From Psychrobacter sp. DAB_AL43B (GTDB taxonomy: Bacteria > Pseudomonadota > Gammaproteobacteria > Pseudomonadales > Moraxellaceae): a stretch of DNA of 64,000 nucleotides. The stretch is from the NCBI RefSeq assembly GCF_900168255.1, contig NZ_LT799838.1, positions 682,001-746,000 on the forward strand, written 5' to 3'. The stretch's first letter is position 1; each line of letters starts with the position of its first letter. Shown here piece after piece: positions 61,660 through 64,000 of the stretch. The translations under genes were made by a program, and so were the position numbers. The notes below the pieces were generated by a model, which had not been told where the DNA came from, did not search any database, and saw only the letters and a program-made list of their open reading frames with translations.

Positions 61660-63053
61660 ATGAGTTTGCCAATATGATTGCAGCTAATGCTGACTGGTTT
61701 TACTTAATCGGTGCCATTCTTTTTGTTTTAACTCTACGTGGTTTATCTAGTCCAAAGACAGCGATTCGTGGTAATCGCTTGGGTATGATTGCCATGGCCA
61801 TTGCCGTTGTAACCACCTTCTTCTTAGCAGAAGGTCCTGTGCTGTGGTTAATTATCGGTGCGATGGTGTTGGGTGCTATCGTCGGGATGTGGAAAGCGAA
61901 GACAGTCGCCATGACCCAAATGCCAGAAACGGTCGCTTTGATGCACTCGTTTGTTGGTTTGGCAGCAGTCGCGATTGCGTTAGCAACGGTATTGCATACT
62001 GAACAACAGCATGGCACGGTTGCCCGTATTGAATTGTTTATCGGTTGTTTTATCGGTGCGATTACCTTTTCAGCATCAGTTTTTGCCTTTGGTAAATTGG
62101 CAGCGAAGAGCTGGGCGAAAACCTTGGTTGGCGGCTGGGTAAAGCCGGTACAAGCCCTATTATTCATTGCGATGATTGGCTTCGGTGGTGTGTATTTCGT
62201 CACCGATTCATTACCCGCCTTCTATGCCATGGCAGTGATTGCCGTAATATTTGGCTGGATGTGGATTGCCCCAATTGGTGGCGGTGATATGCCAGTGGTT
62301 GTGTCTTTACTGAACTCATTCTCAGGTTGGGCAGCAGCGGGTATTGGTTTTACCCTTGGCAACTCGATGTTGATTATCGCCGGTTCGCTCGTCGGCTCAT
62401 CTGGTGCGATCTTGTCTTATATCATGTGTAAAGCCATGAACCGCTCATTACTTAATGTGCTATTTGGTGGTATGGGTACGTCAGCAGTCGCCGCAGGCGG
62501 CGATGATGGCGCGCCAAAGAACTATAAAGCAGGCTCAGCAGAAGATGCGGGTTTCTTAATGGCCAACGCCAGTAGTGTGGTGATTGTTCCAGGCTACGGT
62601 ATGGCACAAGGTCGTGCACAAAACGCGGTCAAAGAGTTATATGAGCTACTAAAAGAAGAAGGCGTTAATGTGCGCTTTGCCATTCATCCGGTTGCAGGTC
62701 GTATGCCAGGACATATGAACGTGCTATTGGCGGAAGCGGATGTCCCTTATGATGATATCCTTGAAATGGATGAGATTAACTCAGACTTTGCTAGTACCGA
62801 TGTGGTGTTGGTCATTGGGGCAAATGATGTGGTCAATCCTTCTGCGAAAGACGATCCGACGTCACCGATCTTTGGGATGCCGATTCTAGAAGTGACTAAA
62901 GCGCAAACAGTGATGGTGATTAAGCGTTCGATGAATACGGGTTATGCAGGTCTTGATAATAGCTTGTTCTACATGGACAAAACCATGATGATCTTTGGTG
63001 ATGCGAAGAAGATGGTTGAAGAGATGGTCCGTAGTATTAATGGTGCTCATTAA
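61656..63053 (+). CDS. pntB: NAD(P) transhydrogenase subunit beta
   Basis: Beta subunit of 465 aa with eight or nine membrane helices (residues about 10-270) and the soluble NADP(H)-binding domain III. The latter begins near VVIVPGYGMAQGRAQNAVKE, and GANDVVNPSAKDDPTSPIFG carries NADP contacts. It completes the transhydrogenase with PntAA and PntAB. Confidence 0.97.
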   Translation: MNEFANMIAANADWFYLIGAILFVLTLRGLSSPKTAIRGNRLGMIAMAIAVVTTFFLAEGPVLWLIIGAMVLGAIVGMWKAKTVAMTQMPETVALMHSFVGLAAVAIALATVLHTEQQHGTVARIELFIGCFIGAITFSASVFAFGKLAAKSWAKTLVGGWVKPVQALLFIAMIGFGGVYFVTDSLPAFYAMAVIAVIFGWMWIAPIGGGDMPVVVSLLNSFSGWAAAGIGFTLGNSMLIIAGSLVGSSGAILSYIMCKAMNRSLLNVLFGGMGTSAVAAGGDDGAPKNYKAGSAEDAGFLMANASSVVIVPGYGMAQGRAQNAVKELYELLKEEGVNVRFAIHPVAGRMPGHMNVLLAEADVPYDDILEMDEINSDFASTDVVLVIGANDVVNPSAKDDPTSPIFGMPILEVTKAQTVMVIKRSMNTGYAGLDNSLFYMDKTMMIFGDAKKMVEEMVRSINGAH

Positions 63054-63118
63054 TTTTTAAAATAATCTTTTAAATATGAGCTTTTAAATAAAGCGTTCAA
63101 ATAAAAAAGTCACTGTAT

Positions 63119-63143
63119 AAAAAGTCACTATGGTGGCTTTTTT
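63119..63143 (+). terminator. pntB: pnt operon terminator
   Basis: AAAAAGTCAC and GTGGCTTTTT pair with one G-U, a TATG loop and a T tract, 65 bases after pntB. Confidence 0.7.
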
Positions 63144-63225
63144 GCGTTACAGTATGCCACATTTATATTCAGTCACTATTTATAGCCAATAAATTTATAC
63201 AAAATAATAAGTAAGAGAGTCCGTT

Positions 63226-63780
63226 ATGAACATGTTGATACGTTTTTTTATTATGGTTAGCTTATTAAAGCAGCAGCTCAAACAGCAATCGGCGAGTGAG
63301 CGCCTAAGTATCGAGACATTGACTGCGCCGACAGTACGTCAGTATCGTGTATTGCCGCATGATATGGGCTTTCGAGATCATCTGCCCAATTATCGCTACT
63401 TGTCTTTTATTGAGCTAAACATCACAAAATGGCTTATGGCGTGCTGTCATCAAAAGGGCATTAAAAACCTAGGCTGGATTATCGCCATGCAGGAGATGGT
63501 CTATCTTAAACAAATTAAGTTTTTAGATAAGATGACGGTAAATAGTACGCTTGTCGGTTGGGATAAAAAATACGTCTACTTTGAGCATCGCTTTTTTGTC
63601 AAAAACCAATTAATGGCAGTAGGTATGACCAAGTTTGTCTTAACCAATAAACAAGGTAAGTGCGCAACTGCGGTGCTAGATATGACTGGTGAGCAGCTGA
63701 CAGAAGTTATTGAGTCATGGAATCAGCATCAAGTAGCGATTAAATCTACTGAGTCGACTAAATCAGCAAAGGCGGCATAA
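63226..63780 (+). CDS. hot-dog fold thioesterase-like protein
   Basis: Protein of 184 aa resembling 4HBT_2/THEM6-type acyl-CoA thioesterases. The conserved-type segment DHLPNYRYLSFIELNITKWL lies near residue 48, and the beta-strands of a hot-dog fold follow (MQEMVYLKQIKFLDKM, KYVYFEHRFFVKNQLMAVG). A substrate cannot be assigned. The N-terminus is hydrophobic for about 14 residues and may be a membrane-associated helix. AAGAGAG precedes the ATG. Confidence 0.75.
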   Translation: MNMLIRFFIMVSLLKQQLKQQSASERLSIETLTAPTVRQYRVLPHDMGFRDHLPNYRYLSFIELNITKWLMACCHQKGIKNLGWIIAMQEMVYLKQIKFLDKMTVNSTLVGWDKKYVYFEHRFFVKNQLMAVGMTKFVLTNKQGKCATAVLDMTGEQLTEVIESWNQHQVAIKSTESTKSAKAA

Positions 63781-63898
63781 CGAACTTGGCTATAATCCTA
63801 TGCTGAATTTTGCTAGGATAGTGTTTATGTATAGGATAGCGCTTATGTATATAGTGTGTATATATTCTATAAAAATAATTGAAAAATAAGGAGCTACT

Positions 63899-64000
63899 AT
63901 GACCCCGCAGAAGTTAAAATGGACAGACAGTTTAGATATTGCCATTGAGCTTTATGAAAAATTCCCAGAGACCGATCCGCAGTATATCCGCTTTACGGAT
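63899..64000 (+). CDS. iscX: IscX (partial, cut by the window end)
   Basis: Only the first 34 codons are present. LKWTDSLDIAIELYEKFPET followed by DPQYIRFTD matches IscX (YfhJ), a small acidic protein that binds IscS and modulates iron-sulfur cluster assembly. AAGGAG precedes the ATG. In E. coli iscX ends the isc operon; here it follows an unrelated thioesterase gene, so it appears separated from the isc cluster. Confidence 0.88.
   Translation, partial: MTPQKLKWTDSLDIAIELYEKFPETDPQYIRFTD

Overview
The window looks like a chromosomal segment of a Psychrobacter-like member of the Moraxellaceae (Gammaproteobacteria). The evidence is moderate AT-richness, the protein sequences, and the neighbourhoods mreBCD-maf-rng, a full S10-spc-alpha ribosomal block, pyrB next to a degenerate dihydroorotase, and yihY/wrbA/DUF2069. 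The assignment rests on recalled family resemblance, not on a database search. I saw no insertion sequence, prophage, CRISPR array, rRNA or tRNA. Most of the window is core genome; the more accessory parts are a secreted-type protease lipoprotein (48.0-51.3 kb), an AT-rich orphan gene (58.0-58.7 kb) and a gene remnant (31.2-31.4 kb).

Layout. 0.5-6 kb: cell-shape genes mreB, mreC and mreD, then maf and rng. 6.4-17.4 kb: S10 operon (rpsJ to rpsQ), then spc operon (rplN to secY and rpmJ). A consensus-like promoter precedes each, and an unusual palindromic spacer splits rpsH from rplF. 17.6-20.6 kb: alpha operon (rpsM, rpsK, rpsD, rpoA, rplQ) ending in a strong terminator. 20.6-22.3 kb (minus): yciO and epmC. 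22.5-27.1 kb: yceD, rpmF, fabD, fabG, acpP and the BON-LysM protein gene kbp. 27.3-31.1 kb: queG divergent from bifunctional nnr, then a DUF4124 gene. 31.2-35.4 kb: a creD-like remnant, then ilvI, ilvH and ilvC. 35.6-39.2 kb: a small membrane protein, a cold-shock protein, etfB and etfA. 39.3-41.2 kb (minus): a SpoU-type RNA methyltransferase and fbp. 41.6-44.5 kb: pyrB, an apparently inactive dihydroorotase homologue, and a DUF2127 membrane protein. 44.6-51.3 kb (minus): a CPA1 antiporter, a DUF2254 membrane protein and an M66-like zinc-protease lipoprotein with tandem Pro-rich repeats and a lectin-like C-terminus. 51.4-55.3 kb: yihY (minus), wrbA-like and DUF2069 (plus), DUF3108 (minus). 55.7-57.9 kb: groES-groEL behind a sigma-32-type promoter. 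58.0-59.6 kb: the orphan gene and yaaA (minus). 60.0-63.1 kb: pntAA-pntAB-pntB transhydrogenase behind a terminator-like leader hairpin. 63.2-64.0 kb: a thioesterase-like gene and the start of iscX, cut by the window edge.

The genes fall into functional groups. Ribosome synthesis, RNA polymerase alpha and Sec translocation are co-expressed. Malonyl transfer, ketoacyl reduction and acyl carrier protein form a fatty-acid cluster. Acetohydroxyacid synthase and ketol-acid reductoisomerase provide successive steps of branched-chain amino-acid synthesis. ETF and transhydrogenase handle electron and NADPH balance. Start codons were revised where a Shine-Dalgarno sequence or family N-terminus argued for a different start; several genes probably start at GTG or TTG. 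I found no strong candidate for a wholly new biological system. The best leads are the palindrome inside the spc operon, the leader hairpin before pntA, the structured inverted repeat after acpP, the AT-rich orphan gene and the repeat-bearing protease.
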